Below, one piece after another: positions 1-8,612 of a stretch of DNA of 64,000 bases. How positions within the stretch are numbered: the stretch's first letter is position 1; each line of letters begins with the position of its first letter. The translations under genes and the position numbers were made by a program. Source of the stretch: JASGIT01 sp047601665 (GTDB lineage: Bacteria > Pseudomonadota > Gammaproteobacteria > Burkholderiales > Burkholderiaceae_C); NCBI GenBank assembly GCA_047601665.1, contig JASGIT010000001.1, forward strand, positions 4,588,001-4,652,000, read 5' to 3'. The notes below the pieces were generated by a model. That model worked only from the letters and a program-made list of their open reading frames with translations, had not been told where the DNA came from and did not search any database.

Positions 1-333
1 CTGCCCGCCCGCCGCCAGCGCCTTGCGGTAGAAGGCGTTGGACTCCTCGGCGGTGGAGAAGCCCGCGTACTGGCGGATGGTCCAGGGCCGCACCGCGTAC
101 ATGGTGGCCTGCGGGCCGCGCAGGTAGGGCTCGAAGCCGGGCAGCGTGTGGGTGTAGGGCAGGCTTTGCGTGTCTTCCGCCGTGTACAGCGGCTTGACGG
201 TGATGCCGTCGGGCGTGACCCAGTTCAGCGCCTCCAGATTGCCGCCGGGCGCGGACTTGGCGGCGGCCTTGGCCCAGGCATCCAGGCTGGTCGCAGGGTA
301 GGCGGGATGGCTCTTGTCAGAGGAATGGCTCAT
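1..333 (-). CDS. scpA: Methylmalonyl-CoA mutase, N-terminal part (runs off the left edge)
   Basis: The 111 visible codons open with MSHSSDKSHPAY and continue into the conserved mutase N-terminus, including NWVTPDGITVKPLY, LPGFEPYLRGPQATMY and RPWTIRQYAGF. These surround the acyl-CoA channel of B12-dependent methylmalonyl-CoA mutases, which interconvert (R)-methylmalonyl-CoA and succinyl-CoA in propionate metabolism. The rest of the TIM barrel and the cobalamin-binding domain lie outside the window. The gene is divergent from the GntR regulator at 479, with 145 bp between the start codons, so that regulator is its most likely controller (inference). The identity is clear from the sequence; the symbol follows common usage. 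Confidence 0.9.
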   Translation of the reverse strand, partial: MSHSSDKSHPAYPATSLDAWAKAAAKSAPGGNLEALNWVTPDGITVKPLYTAEDTQSLPYTHTLPGFEPYLRGPQATMYAVRPWTIRQYAGFSTAEESNAFYRKALAAGGQ

Positions 334-428
334 GGCGTGGCGCTTTCGCAAGGTTGGCAGGCTGCCGCAGCGCAGTGTGCAAGCAAACTTTCACAGAATT
401 GTGAGGGAGTTTACCCCTATCCATGCGA

Positions 429-440
429 TCATAATTATGA
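429..440. promoter_or_regulatory. Perfect 12-bp palindrome in the mutase/GntR divergent promoter region
   Basis: TCATAATTATGA is a perfect palindrome in an AT-rich island between the divergent starts at 333 and 479. GntR/FadR-type regulators usually bind short AT-centred palindromes near their own promoter, so this is a plausible operator. Binding is not shown by the sequence alone. Confidence 0.4.
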
Positions 441-478
441 ATTTCTAATTCCACGTAGTTTTGCGTACCATTGGCGAC

Positions 479-1114
479 ATGTCCACAGCCCTTCTCACCC
501 CCCGCGCGCTCTATGAAGAGGTGGCGGAGCAATTGCGCCAGCGCATCTTCCTACGCGAGCTGGAGCCCGGGAGCTGGATTGACGAACTGAAGATCGCCGA
601 GGAATTCGGCATCAGCCGCACGCCGCTGCGCGAGGCGCTGAAGGTGCTGGCCGCCGAAGGGCTGGTCACCATGAAGGTGCGGCGCGGGGCCTACGTGACC
701 GAGGTGTCGGAAAAGGACCTGCGCGACGTGTACCACCTGCTCTCGCTGCTGGAGAGCGACGCCGCGGGCGTGGTGGCCGCGAACGCCACCGAGGCGCAGC
801 TGGCGTCCCTGCAGGCCCTGCACGACGAACTGGAGCGTGCCACGCCCGACCACGCGCACTTCTTCGCCGTGAACGAGCGCTTTCACATGCAATTGCTGGC
901 CCTGGCCAACAACCGCTGGCGCGACCAGATGGTGGCCGACCTGCGCAAGGTGATGAAGCTGGCGCGCCACAATTCGCTGTTCAAGCAGGGCCGCATCGAG
1001 GATTCGCTGGCCGAGCACCGCGCCGTGATGGCCGCGCTGCGCGCGCGCGACGCCGAAGCCACCGTGCGCGCCATGCAGGCGCACTTCGCCAACGGGCTGG
1101 AAGCCGCCGGCTGA
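479..1114 (+). CDS. GntR-family transcriptional regulator (FCD/FadR subfamily)
   Basis: This 211-residue protein has a winged helix-turn-helix in residues 5-70, with the typical ISRTPLREALKVL recognition helix and the wing VRRGAYVTEV. An all-helical FCD ligand domain follows. Its histidines (in NERFHMQL and AEHRAVM) are at the usual metal-binding positions. An in-frame TTG at 461 is possible, but the ATG at 479 begins right at the conserved domain and was preferred. The gene is divergent from methylmalonyl-CoA mutase and ends one base before the rpiA stop, tail to tail. A role in propionate or branched-acid metabolism is inferred from position only. Confidence 0.88.
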   Translation: MSTALLTPRALYEEVAEQLRQRIFLRELEPGSWIDELKIAEEFGISRTPLREALKVLAAEGLVTMKVRRGAYVTEVSEKDLRDVYHLLSLLESDAAGVVAANATEAQLASLQALHDELERATPDHAHFFAVNERFHMQLLALANNRWRDQMVADLRKVMKLARHNSLFKQGRIEDSLAEHRAVMAALRARDAEATVRAMQAHFANGLEAAG

Positions 1115-1804
1115 TCAGTAGGTGATGGTGCGCACGCCGTTGGCGGTGCCCAGCAGGCACACGCCAGCCTTCTGGTGCGCGAACACGCCCACGGTGACCA
1201 CGCCGGGCCACTGGTTCACTTCAGACTCGAACGCCAGCGGGTCGGTGACAGCCAAGCCACGCACGTCCAGGATGTGCTGGCCGTTGTCCGTCACCAGCGG
1301 CTGGCCGTCCTTCAGGCGCAGCGTGGCCGTGCCGCCCAAAGCGGCAAAGCGGCGCGTGATCTGCTGCGCGGCCATCGGAATCACCTCCACCGGCAGCGGA
1401 AACCGGCCCAGGGTCTCGACGAGCTTGGACTCGTCCGCGATGCACACGAAGCGCCGCGCCAGCGCCGCCACGATCTTCTCGCGCGTCAGCGCCGCGCCGC
1501 CGCCCTTGACCATGTAGCCCGCGCCGTCGATCTCGTCCGCGCCGTCGATGTACACAGCCAGCGACTCGACCTCGTTCGCGTCGAACACCGGAATGCCCAG
1601 CGCCTGCAGCCGCTGCGTGCTGGCAACGGAGCTCGACACCGCGCCGCGGATGCGGTCCTTCATGCCCGCCAGCGCATCGATGAATTTGTTGACCGTGGAG
1701 CCCGTGCCCACCCCCACGATCTCGCCCGGCACCACGTAGTGCAAAGCGGCCTGGCCCACCAGGGCCTTGAGTTCGTCTTGGGAGAGAGAAGAGGAAGCGG
1801 ACAT
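1115..1804 (-). CDS. rpiA: Ribose-5-phosphate isomerase A
   Basis: This 229-residue enzyme interconverts ribose-5-phosphate and ribulose-5-phosphate in the non-oxidative pentose phosphate pathway. The phosphate-binding GTGSTVNKF loop lies near residue 33, and the catalytic region YIDGADEID followed by MVKGGGAALTREK carries the expected Asp and Lys residues. The length matches the family. The gene starts 38 bp from the divergent pyrD start, so the two promoters must be very compact. Confidence 0.97.
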   Translation of the reverse strand: MSASSSLSQDELKALVGQAALHYVVPGEIVGVGTGSTVNKFIDALAGMKDRIRGAVSSSVASTQRLQALGIPVFDANEVESLAVYIDGADEIDGAGYMVKGGGAALTREKIVAALARRFVCIADESKLVETLGRFPLPVEVIPMAAQQITRRFAALGGTATLRLKDGQPLVTDNGQHILDVRGLAVTDPLAFESEVNQWPGVVTVGVFAHQKAGVCLLGTANGVRTITY

Positions 1805-1842
1805 GGGATAAGGGAAAATCGGAAGAACTGCGAATTATCCCC

Positions 1843-2895
1843 ATGTCCCTGATCCCCTACGCCTTCGCCCGCCCCTTTCTCTTCGGCATGGACGCCGAAT
1901 CCGCCCACGAACTCACCATGCACATGCTCGCGCGCGGACAGCGCACGCCCATGCAATGGGCCTGGTGCAACGAAACGGTGGACGACCCCATCACCCTCGC
2001 GGGCCTCACCTTCCCCAACCGCGTGGGCCTGGCTGCGGGCCTGGACAAGAACGCACGCTGCATCGACGCGCTGGGCGCCATGGGCTTCGGCTTCGTCGAA
2101 GTGGGCACCGTCACCCCCAAGGGCCAGCCCGGCAACCCCAAGCCGCGCATGTTCCGCATTCCCGAGAAAAACGCGCTCATCAACCGCCTGGGCTTCAACA
2201 ACGAGGGGCTGGACGCCTTCCTGCGCAACGTGCAGCAGGCCCGCTTCCGCACCCAGCCCGGCCCGCGGATGCTGCTGGGCCTGAACATCGGCAAGAACGC
2301 CGCCACGCCCATTGAGGAAGCCACGCGCGACTACCTGACCTGCCTGGACAGCGTATACCCCCACGCCGACTACGTGACGGTCAACATCAGTTCGCCCAAT
2401 ACCAAGAACCTGCGCGCGCTGCAAAGCGACGAAGCGCTGGACGCCCTGCTCGCCGCCATCGCCGAACGGCGCGAGCAACTGGCCGCGCAGCAGTCGCGGC
2501 GCGTGCCCGTGTTCGTGAAAATCGCTCCCGACCTCGATGAAGCCCAGGTCGACGTGATCGCCGCCACGCTGAAGCGCCACGGCATGGACGGCGTGATCGC
2601 CACCAACACCACCATCGGCCGCGACGCCGTCAAGGGCCTGCGCCATGCCGAGGAAACAGGCGGCCTGAGCGGCTCGCCGGTCTACGAGGCCAGCAACCGC
2701 GTCATCGCCCAACTGCGCGCCGCTTTGGGCAAGAGCTTCCCCATCATCGGCGTGGGCGGCATCCTGAGCGCGCAGGACGCCGTGGGCAAAATCCGTGCCG
2801 GGGCGGACGTGGTGCAGATCTACACGGGATTGATTTACCAAGGCCCTACCCTGGTGGGCCAGGCCGCGCGCGCCATCAAGGCGGCGGGTCGGTAA
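1843..2895 (+). CDS. pyrD: Dihydroorotate dehydrogenase (quinone), class 2
   Basis: This 350-residue FMN enzyme oxidises dihydroorotate to orotate in pyrimidine synthesis and passes electrons to membrane quinone. The extended N-terminal helix (FARPFLFGMDAESAHELTM) is the membrane-tunnel segment of class 2 enzymes. FMN and substrate contacts are visible as AAGLDKNA, NRLGFNNEG, the catalytic-serine stretch NISSPNTKN, and GVGGILSAQDA near the C-terminus. It is tail to tail with the yqjDE-like operon, six bases apart. Confidence 0.97.
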   Translation: MSLIPYAFARPFLFGMDAESAHELTMHMLARGQRTPMQWAWCNETVDDPITLAGLTFPNRVGLAAGLDKNARCIDALGAMGFGFVEVGTVTPKGQPGNPKPRMFRIPEKNALINRLGFNNEGLDAFLRNVQQARFRTQPGPRMLLGLNIGKNAATPIEEATRDYLTCLDSVYPHADYVTVNISSPNTKNLRALQSDEALDALLAAIAERREQLAAQQSRRVPVFVKIAPDLDEAQVDVIAATLKRHGMDGVIATNTTIGRDAVKGLRHAEETGGLSGSPVYEASNRVIAQLRAALGKSFPIIGVGGILSAQDAVGKIRAGADVVQIYTGLIYQGPTLVGQAARAIKAAGR

Positions 2896-2901
2896 AGGAT
2901 T

Positions 2902-3204
2902 TCAGCGCCGCTTGGCCGTGGCGCTGAGCACGATCGGCAGCGCCACACGCGCCCACCGCGCCAGACGGCGCGGCCCCACGGCCAGCGCCACGCCTGCGGC
3001 GGCGGCCACCAGGCTGGGGTTCTCGCGCGCCATGGAGATCGCCTTGGTGAACCAGGGCGCATCGGGCGGAGGGTGGCCCGTGGCGACGGCCTGCGCCGCC
3101 AATGCCTTGCGCAAGGCCCGGCGCGCGCGCAGGCGCTCGCGCTGGGCGGCAATGCGGTTCAGCACCTCTTGCTCCGCCTGGTTGGGCGTGAAAGGGTTGC
3201 CCAT
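2902..3204 (-). CDS. Small hypothetical protein, third gene of the yqjD-yqjE-like operon
   Basis: This 100-residue basic protein begins MGNPFTPNQAEQEVLNRI. It has an arginine-rich helix (QRERLRARRALRKAL) and ends with a weak hydrophobic patch (PSLVAAAAGVALAVG) before a basic tail. It starts at 3204, overlapping the stop of the upstream holin-like gene by one base, so it is probably translationally coupled. It sits where yqjK sits in Escherichia coli, but similarity to YqjK could not be established by eye. The function is unknown. Confidence 0.7.
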   Translation of the reverse strand: MGNPFTPNQAEQEVLNRIAAQRERLRARRALRKALAAQAVATGHPPPDAPWFTKAISMARENPSLVAAAAGVALAVGPRRLARWARVALPIVLSATAKRR

Positions 3205-3599
3205 TACAGCCGCTCCTTGATGTCGCGCCAGTCCAGCGCCAGTTCGCGGCGCGTAAGCGCGAAGCCATGCGCCACGCGGCGCAGCGCCGACAGCAGGGTC
3301 GCCAGCGCCACGGCCCAGACCACCAGCCAGACGGCGGCAATCGTCCAGGCCACGAACAGGCGCTGCGGCGTATCCCAGAACTGCACGAGCAGCGCCACCG
3401 ACAGCAGCAGCAGCGCCACCACGCCCAGCCCGCCCACGGCGAGCGTGAGCAGCAGCGCGTGCAGCATGTGCCGCCGCTGGTCGCGCCATTCGAGCCGCGC
3501 CAGGGTGACACGGTCATCGAAGCCGATGGCGCCTTCCAGAACCAGGGCCCGCCAGCGGGCCACGAATCCTTCCAGCCCGATCAGGGACAGCCAGTTCAT
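3204..3599 (-). CDS. YqjE-like phage-holin-superfamily membrane protein
   Basis: This 131-residue protein has an N-terminal amphipathic region followed by two strong membrane segments, near residues 43-68 (LLLTLAVGGLGVVALLL) and 76-100 (LFVAWTIAAVWLVVWAV). It ends in a basic helix. That is the layout of the YqjE/holin superfamily III proteins, which are encoded with the ribosome-tethering YqjD/ElaB family. It lies directly between the DUF883 gene and the small basic protein, which supports the assignment. Confidence 0.8.
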   Translation of the reverse strand: MNWLSLIGLEGFVARWRALVLEGAIGFDDRVTLARLEWRDQRRHMLHALLLTLAVGGLGVVALLLLSVALLVQFWDTPQRLFVAWTIAAVWLVVWAVALATLLSALRRVAHGFALTRRELALDWRDIKERL

Positions 3600-3622
3600 G
3601 AATCAGCGCCTGGCGTGCAATT

Positions 3623-3934
3623 TCAGCGGCGGGCCAGGACGAAACCCGCCAGAGCGCCCACGGCCAGCGCCGCGCCGGCAACGCGCCAGGGTTCGTCATG
3701 CGCATAGCGGTCCGCCAGGGCGGCGGCTTCCTTGGCCTGGCGGGCCGCCTCCTGCGCGGCGCGCACGGCGTTGTCGCGCACGGTGCTCATGCCGTCTTCC
3801 AGGCGGCGGCGCAGCATCTTGATCTCAGGAACGCTGTCCAGGTTCTTGTCGGCCAGCAGACCGCGCAGGTCGCTCACGAGCTTTTCGAGATCAGTCTGGG
3901 CAGTGGTCACGGTGTCGGTAGCGGAGGTCGTCAT
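3623..3934 (-). CDS. DUF883 family protein (YqjD/ElaB/YgaM type)
   Basis: This 103-residue protein has a long N-terminal coiled-coil-like helix (TDLEKLVSDLRGLLADK) and an alanine-rich stretch. It ends in one transmembrane segment with the family signature EPWRVAGAALAVGALAG and a terminal RR. Homologues are inner-membrane proteins that bind ribosomes in stationary phase in E. coli (established for YqjD and ElaB). It is first in a three-gene operon with the holin-like and small basic proteins. Confidence 0.88.
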   Translation of the reverse strand: MTTSATDTVTTAQTDLEKLVSDLRGLLADKNLDSVPEIKMLRRRLEDGMSTVRDNAVRAAQEAARQAKEAAALADRYAHDEPWRVAGAALAVGALAGFVLARR

Positions 3935-4046
3935 GGGTCAAGCCTTTCAGTGCAAAAAACCAGCGGATGCGAGATGTTGCGGCGCGGTAAAGCCAGCACC
4001 CATATTACCCCAGCATCGCCCCCGGTTTTCTAGCGAGTTGTCCTAA

Positions 4047-5165
4047 TTACCCATCATTGCGCAGCATCGCGGCCACTTCTTCGCCCAAAGATAGTGCACT
4101 GGTCAGTCCCGGCGACTCGATGCCGAACAGGTTGACCAGCCCGCGCACGCCGTGCACGGCCTCGCCCTGGATGACGAAGTCGGCAGTTGCTTCATGGGGC
4201 CCATGGATTTTGGGACGAATACCCGCGTATCCCGGCACCAGCGCCCCATCGGCCAGCCCGGGCCAGTAGCGGCGCACCTCGGCATAGAAGGCATCGCCGC
4301 GCCGCGCGTCCACCGCCAGGTCGTCAGGCCCGGCGACCCACTGCACGTCGGGCCCGAACTTGGCCTGGCCGCCCAGGTCCAGCGTGAGGTGCACGCCCAG
4401 CCCCGCTGCTTCCGGCACGGGGTAGACCAGCCGTGAAAACGGCGCACGCCCGGCCAGCGTGAAGTAGTTGCCCTTGGCGTAGTACGCCTGCGGCACGTGG
4501 CGCGCATCGAGCCCCGCAAACTGCCGCGCCAGATCGGGAGCCCACAGCCCGGCCGCATTGACCACCGTGCGCGCCGCCAGCCGCGTGCCGTCCTTTGCTT
4601 CCAAAATAATAGCTTCTTGCGCACACTCCGCCTGGGCTAGAGGCGAATTCAATGCCACAACGCCGCCTGCGTTCTCCAGATCGCCCTGCAAGGCGAGCAT
4701 GAGCGCATGGCTGTCCACGATGCCCGTGCTGGGCGACAGCAGCGCGGCCACGCATTCCAGCGCGGGCTCCAGCGCGCGCGCCGCGTCGCGCTCCAGCCAT
4801 TGCAGGTCATGCACGCCATTGGCCTGCGCTTTGCGTTGGATGGCCTGCAACGCCTCGCGCTGCGCCTCGCTGGCCGCCACGATGAGCTTGCCGCAGCGCC
4901 GATGGGGCACGCCGCGCTCCGTGCAATAGGCGTAGAGCAGTTCCTTGCCGCGCACGCACAGCCGCGCCTTGAGCGAGCCCACCGGGTAGTAGATACCCGC
5001 ATGAATGACCTCGCTGTTGCGCGAACTGGTGCCTGTGCCGATGGCATTGGCCGCTTCCAGCACCATCACCTCGCGCCCTTGCAGCGCCAGCGCACGCGCC
5101 ACGGCCAGGCCCACGACACCCGCGCCAATGACGACGCAATCCACAGATTCAATAATGGAAGCCAC
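4047..5165 (-). CDS. FAD-dependent oxidoreductase, L-2-hydroxyglutarate oxidase (LhgO)-like
   Basis: This 372-residue DAO-fold flavoprotein has a Rossmann motif at the N-terminus (CVVIGAGVVGLAVARAL). It also has the GTGTSSRNSEVIHAGIYYP segment and the C-terminal HGPHEATADFVI/NLFGIESPGLTSAL region typical of LhgO-like oxidases, which act on 2-hydroxy acids. The GTG at 5165 was chosen because the conserved FAD motif follows directly and AAGG lies about 7 bases upstream; the frame continues further upstream without family similarity. The exact substrate is not certain. Confidence 0.85.
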   Translation of the reverse strand: MASIIESVDCVVIGAGVVGLAVARALALQGREVMVLEAANAIGTGTSSRNSEVIHAGIYYPVGSLKARLCVRGKELLYAYCTERGVPHRRCGKLIVAASEAQREALQAIQRKAQANGVHDLQWLERDAARALEPALECVAALLSPSTGIVDSHALMLALQGDLENAGGVVALNSPLAQAECAQEAIILEAKDGTRLAARTVVNAAGLWAPDLARQFAGLDARHVPQAYYAKGNYFTLAGRAPFSRLVYPVPEAAGLGVHLTLDLGGQAKFGPDVQWVAGPDDLAVDARRGDAFYAEVRRYWPGLADGALVPGYAGIRPKIHGPHEATADFVIQGEAVHGVRGLVNLFGIESPGLTSALSLGEEVAAMLRNDG

Positions 5166-5245
5166 ACAACGCCTTTCGGAAAAGAATAGGGAATAAAACC
5201 GCTCGCAAGATTGTTTACCGTAAGTCAACCCCAAGGAGAAACCGC

Positions 5246-5635
5246 ATGATCCGCATCGCTTCCCCCGCCATCCTGGCATCGGCCCTGCTGGTGGCCTGTT
5301 CCACCTCGCCCACCAAGCCACCACAGTCCCCGGCCACGACGTTGAACGGCGTCCTGGTCGGTCCCAACCAGATGACGCTCTACGTCTTTGACAAAGATAC
5401 CGCAGGGTCGGGCAAGAGCGTATGCAATGGCGGCTGCGCCGCCAATTGGCCGCCGCTGATAGCGCCTGCGGCAGCCGCCCCCATCATGGACTGGAGCGTG
5501 GTGACCCGAGACGACGGCAACAAGCAATGGGCTTACAAGGGCCGCCCGCTCTACTACTGGGTCAAGGACGCCAAGCCCGGCGACAAGACGGGTGACGGCT
5601 TTCTCAACAACGCCTGGCACGCCGCCAGGCCCTGA
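5246..5635 (+). CDS. Lipoprotein with secreted-repeat (COG4315-type) domain
   Basis: This 129-residue protein starts with a lipoprotein signal whose lipobox is LLVAC (Cys near residue 18). It continues with the 'secreted repeat' pattern: LYVFDKDTAGSGKSVCNGGCAANWPPL and, later, WAYKGRPLYYWVKDAKPGD. Proteins of this type are periplasmic or outer-membrane lipoproteins, often encoded beside ECF sigma/anti-sigma pairs, as here (the sigma gene starts 44 bp downstream). The biochemical role of the family is poorly known. A good AAGGAG ribosome site precedes the ATG. Confidence 0.85.
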   Translation: MIRIASPAILASALLVACSTSPTKPPQSPATTLNGVLVGPNQMTLYVFDKDTAGSGKSVCNGGCAANWPPLIAPAAAAPIMDWSVVTRDDGNKQWAYKGRPLYYWVKDAKPGDKTGDGFLNNAWHAARP

Positions 5636-5678
5636 GAACGTGATGACGCTCTAACGGACATCACACGCTCTGGCCAGC

Positions 5679-6206
5679 GTGGACGTAGACGCCGCCATCG
5701 CCCACATCCCGCGCCTGCGCCGCTATGCGCGGCTGCTGATGGGCGATGCCGTGCGCGCGGACGACCTCGTGCAGGACACGCTGGAGCGGGCCTGCCAGAA
5801 ATGGGCGCTGTGGCGCCCGCCTGCCGGCGCTGGCGCCGACGCGGTGCAAAAGGCGTTGCGCAGTTGGCTGCTGACCCTGATGCACAACCTCTATGCCAAC
5901 CAGTGGCAGCAGGCGGCGCTCCATCGCATGGTCGAACTGAACGAGGTCGACGGCCCCAGCCACGACCCCACCACGGAGATGTCGCTGCGGCTGGACTTGG
6001 AGCGCGCCTTGGCCCGCTTGCCGCCGCAGGCGCGCGAAGTGTTGCTACTGGTGGCGATGGAGCAGTTCAGCTACGCGGAGACGGCCGCCCTGCTTGGCGT
6101 GCCCATCGGCACGGTGATGTCCCGCCTGGCACGGGCGCGCGAGCAATTGCGGCGCCTGATGGACGGAGAAAAACCCGCCGCCGCCGCGCTGAGGGTTGTC
6201 AAATGA
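5679..6206 (+). CDS. RNA polymerase ECF sigma factor
   Basis: This 175-residue sigma-70 family protein has the region 2 helix (YARLLMGDAVRADDLVQDTLERA) and region 4 (LPPQAREVLLLVAMEQFSYAE, then ALLGVPIGTVMSRLARAREQLR) characteristic of ECF factors. Start codon is GTG. The stop overlaps the start of the anti-sigma gene (ATGA), so the two are coupled. Together with the upstream lipoprotein this forms a cell-envelope-type regulatory unit (inference). Confidence 0.93.
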   Translation: MDVDAAIAHIPRLRRYARLLMGDAVRADDLVQDTLERACQKWALWRPPAGAGADAVQKALRSWLLTLMHNLYANQWQQAALHRMVELNEVDGPSHDPTTEMSLRLDLERALARLPPQAREVLLLVAMEQFSYAETAALLGVPIGTVMSRLARAREQLRRLMDGEKPAAAALRVVK

Positions 6207-7000
6207 AATGGACGCCAAACCACCATCCCGATGAATCCATGCTGCACGCCTGGGTGGATGGCGAGCTTTCGCCCGAAAGCGCAGCCGTGGTGGCGCAGTG
6301 GCTGGCCAGGCACCCGGAAGAAGCGGCGCGCATGGCCGCCCTGCAGGCCCAAAACGCCAGCCTGCAAGCCCTGCACGCGCAGGTGCTCGACGAACCGGTG
6401 CCGCCGCCCTTGCGCCGCGCGCTGCATCGCCCGCCCATCCAGTGGCGCTGGCCTCATGCGCTGGCGGCCGGGCTCATGCTCGGTGCGGGCCTGGGCGCAG
6501 GCTACGGCATGGGCCGTCACCAGACGGCCTCGCCACGGACCAGCGCCGTGGCGCAGTTGCCAGCGTTCGTGCGCGAGGCGGCGGCGGCCCATGCCGTCTA
6601 CGTGCCCGAGCAGCGCCACCCGGTCGAAGTAGCCGCGCAGCAGCAGGCCCACCTGGTGCAATGGCTGTCGAAACGGCTGGGCGTGCCGCTCAAGGTCCCG
6701 GCGCTCGATGCCGAAGGCTTCCACCTGATGGGAGGCCGCCTGCTGCCCGGCGAAACCGGACAGGCGCGCGCTCAGTTCATGTACGAAGACGCCACGGGCG
6801 AGCGCGTGACGCTGTATGTGTCCGTCCTGCCCCAGCCGGGAAAGGCCACCGCCGCCCCGATGGCGTTCCAATGGACCAACGACGGGACGACCCAGGGCTT
6901 TTACTGGCTCGACGGGCACCAAGGCTATGCCCTCAGCGCCGCTTTGCCGCGCGAGCGGCTACAGGCATTGGCCGAGGCGATTTACCGCCAGCTGGAATAA
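6203..7000 (+). CDS. Anti-sigma factor, membrane-bound
   Basis: This 265-residue protein opens with an anti-sigma-like helical region (PDESMLHAWVDGELSPESA). One transmembrane segment follows near residues 88-108 (ALAAGLMLGAGLGAGYGMG), then a periplasmic domain with FHLMGGRLLPGE and FYWLDGHQGYALSA. No HxxxCxxC zinc motif is present, so it resembles the zinc-free anti-sigma group. It overlaps the ECF sigma gene by four bases and is expected to hold that sigma factor at the membrane. It ends 8 bp from the convergent outer membrane factor gene. Confidence 0.85.
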   Translation: MKWTPNHHPDESMLHAWVDGELSPESAAVVAQWLARHPEEAARMAALQAQNASLQALHAQVLDEPVPPPLRRALHRPPIQWRWPHALAAGLMLGAGLGAGYGMGRHQTASPRTSAVAQLPAFVREAAAAHAVYVPEQRHPVEVAAQQQAHLVQWLSKRLGVPLKVPALDAEGFHLMGGRLLPGETGQARAQFMYEDATGERVTLYVSVLPQPGKATAAPMAFQWTNDGTTQGFYWLDGHQGYALSAALPRERLQALAEAIYRQLE

Positions 7001-7008
7001 GGAATTTT

Positions 7009-8610
7009 TCAGCCCGGCCCGAGATTGCCGACCGCCTTGTTGACGGTGGCAAAGCGCGTGTTCACCCGCCCCTGGCTGGCCGCCAGATCGCGCCGCGCCT
7101 GCAAGTAGCTGCGCTGGCTGTCGAGCACGGCGGTGTAGTCGGTGATGCCGCCGTCATAGCGCGCCAACGCCAGGGTGTAGGCGTCGCCCGCGCTTTGCAC
7201 GCGCAGTTCGAGTTGCTGCGCCTGCTGCCGCTCCGCTGCATAGGCGCTCAGCGCGTCGTCGATCTCCTGCCAGGCCTTGAGCACGGTCTGCTGGTAGTTC
7301 ACCGCGGCCTCCTGTTGCTCCAGCTCGCGCAGTTGCACCACGCTCTTGCGCCGGCCGTGGTCGAACAGCGGCAGGGTCACGCTGGGGCCGATCGACCAGG
7401 CACGGCTGCCCCAGTCGGAGAATTCGCCGCTCAGGTAGGACTCGAATCCGAATTTGGCACCCAGGCGGATGCTTGGGTACAGATCGGCCCGTGCGACTCC
7501 GATGCTGGCCGTGGCGCGGTGCAACCGCGCTTCGGCGGCGCGGATGTCGGGGCGGCGCAGCGCAACCTCCGACGGCAGGCCCAGGGCCAGGTCCGGCAGC
7601 ACCGCCTTGCCGCCATCTGCAACCGGCGCCAGTTCGCCCTGCAGCGCGCCGGGGCGCTCGCCCAGCAGCAGGGCGATCTGGTTGGTGCTGGCGCCCTCCT
7701 GTGCCAGCAGGCCGGGCAGTTGCGCCTTCAGCGCCGCCAGTTCGGCGCGCTGGCGCTGCAGGTCGGTGTGATCGAGCACGCCGCCGTCGACACGCGCCTT
7801 CAGCAGGCCGAGGCGCTCCTCCAGCGCGGCGACATCCTCGCGCATCAGGCGGATCTGGCGCTGCGTGGTGCGCAGCTCGAAATAGTTGCGCGCCAAGTCG
7901 CTGGCCAGGCTCAACCGCGCCAGGTCGAGCAGCGCGGCCTGCTGCGCCACGTCGGCGTCGGCGGCTTCGATGGAGCGACGCACGCGCCCCCACAGGTCCA
8001 GTTCCCAGGAAGCATCGAAGCCGGCCTGGTAGAGGGTGAAGGGCTCGCTCAGAACGCCCAGCAGGGACGAGGTGTCGATGCCCGAGCCCGGCGACGAGGC
8101 ACTGCCAGCGAGGCTGCTGCCCAGCGTGTCGTACAGGCGCGTGGCGGCGCCGTTCTCGCTCTGGCGCTGGCGGTTCACGCCGCCGCTGGCGTTGACCTCG
8201 GGGCCGCGCTGGGCGGCGGTGGCGCTGCGCTGCACGCGCGCTTGGGCGAAGTGCAGCGCGGCGGTGCGCAGATCCGGGCTGGCGCTGGCGGCACGTTCCT
8301 CCAGGCGGTTCAGCACCGGGTCGCCGAAGGCTTCCCACCAGCGCGCCGGCAGCGCCTGCGCGGCTTCAACGGGCAGGCGCAGCGAAGCGTCCGCACTGCG
8401 CCAGCTCGTCCAGTCGTCGGGTGCGGCGGCAGCCGGTTTGGCGAAGTCCGGCCCGGCGGCGCAGCCTGCCAAGGCCAGCATGGCGCCGAGGGCTGCGGAG
8501 CAGGCCACGCGGGAACACCCACGGAACGGGCTGGGCCCGGCCACAGGGAGTGCCTCCTTGAGGGGTTTGGCGAGGCGGAGCGAAGTCCGCGAAGGCTGGA
8601 GGTGGTTCAT
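7009..8610 (-). CDS. NodT-family outer membrane efflux lipoprotein (TolC-like)
   Basis: This 533-residue protein has a lipobox (LALAGCAAGPDF) near residue 46, then two outer-membrane-efflux repeats with the usual signatures WWEAFGDPVLNRL, YQAGFDASWELDLWG and SYLQARRDLAASQGRVNTRF. It is the outer membrane channel for the ABC exporter encoded just upstream; its start is 3 bp from the permease stop. The ATG at 8610 was preferred to one ten codons upstream because it opens the signal sequence more closely. E. coli ybhGFSR lacks such a dedicated channel gene and uses TolC (established), so this is a self-sufficient version. Confidence 0.92.
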   Translation of the reverse strand: MNHLQPSRTSLRLAKPLKEALPVAGPSPFRGCSRVACSAALGAMLALAGCAAGPDFAKPAAAAPDDWTSWRSADASLRLPVEAAQALPARWWEAFGDPVLNRLEERAASASPDLRTAALHFAQARVQRSATAAQRGPEVNASGGVNRQRQSENGAATRLYDTLGSSLAGSASSPGSGIDTSSLLGVLSEPFTLYQAGFDASWELDLWGRVRRSIEAADADVAQQAALLDLARLSLASDLARNYFELRTTQRQIRLMREDVAALEERLGLLKARVDGGVLDHTDLQRQRAELAALKAQLPGLLAQEGASTNQIALLLGERPGALQGELAPVADGGKAVLPDLALGLPSEVALRRPDIRAAEARLHRATASIGVARADLYPSIRLGAKFGFESYLSGEFSDWGSRAWSIGPSVTLPLFDHGRRKSVVQLRELEQQEAAVNYQQTVLKAWQEIDDALSAYAAERQQAQQLELRVQSAGDAYTLALARYDGGITDYTAVLDSQRSYLQARRDLAASQGRVNTRFATVNKAVGNLGPG

Positions 8611-8612
8611 TT

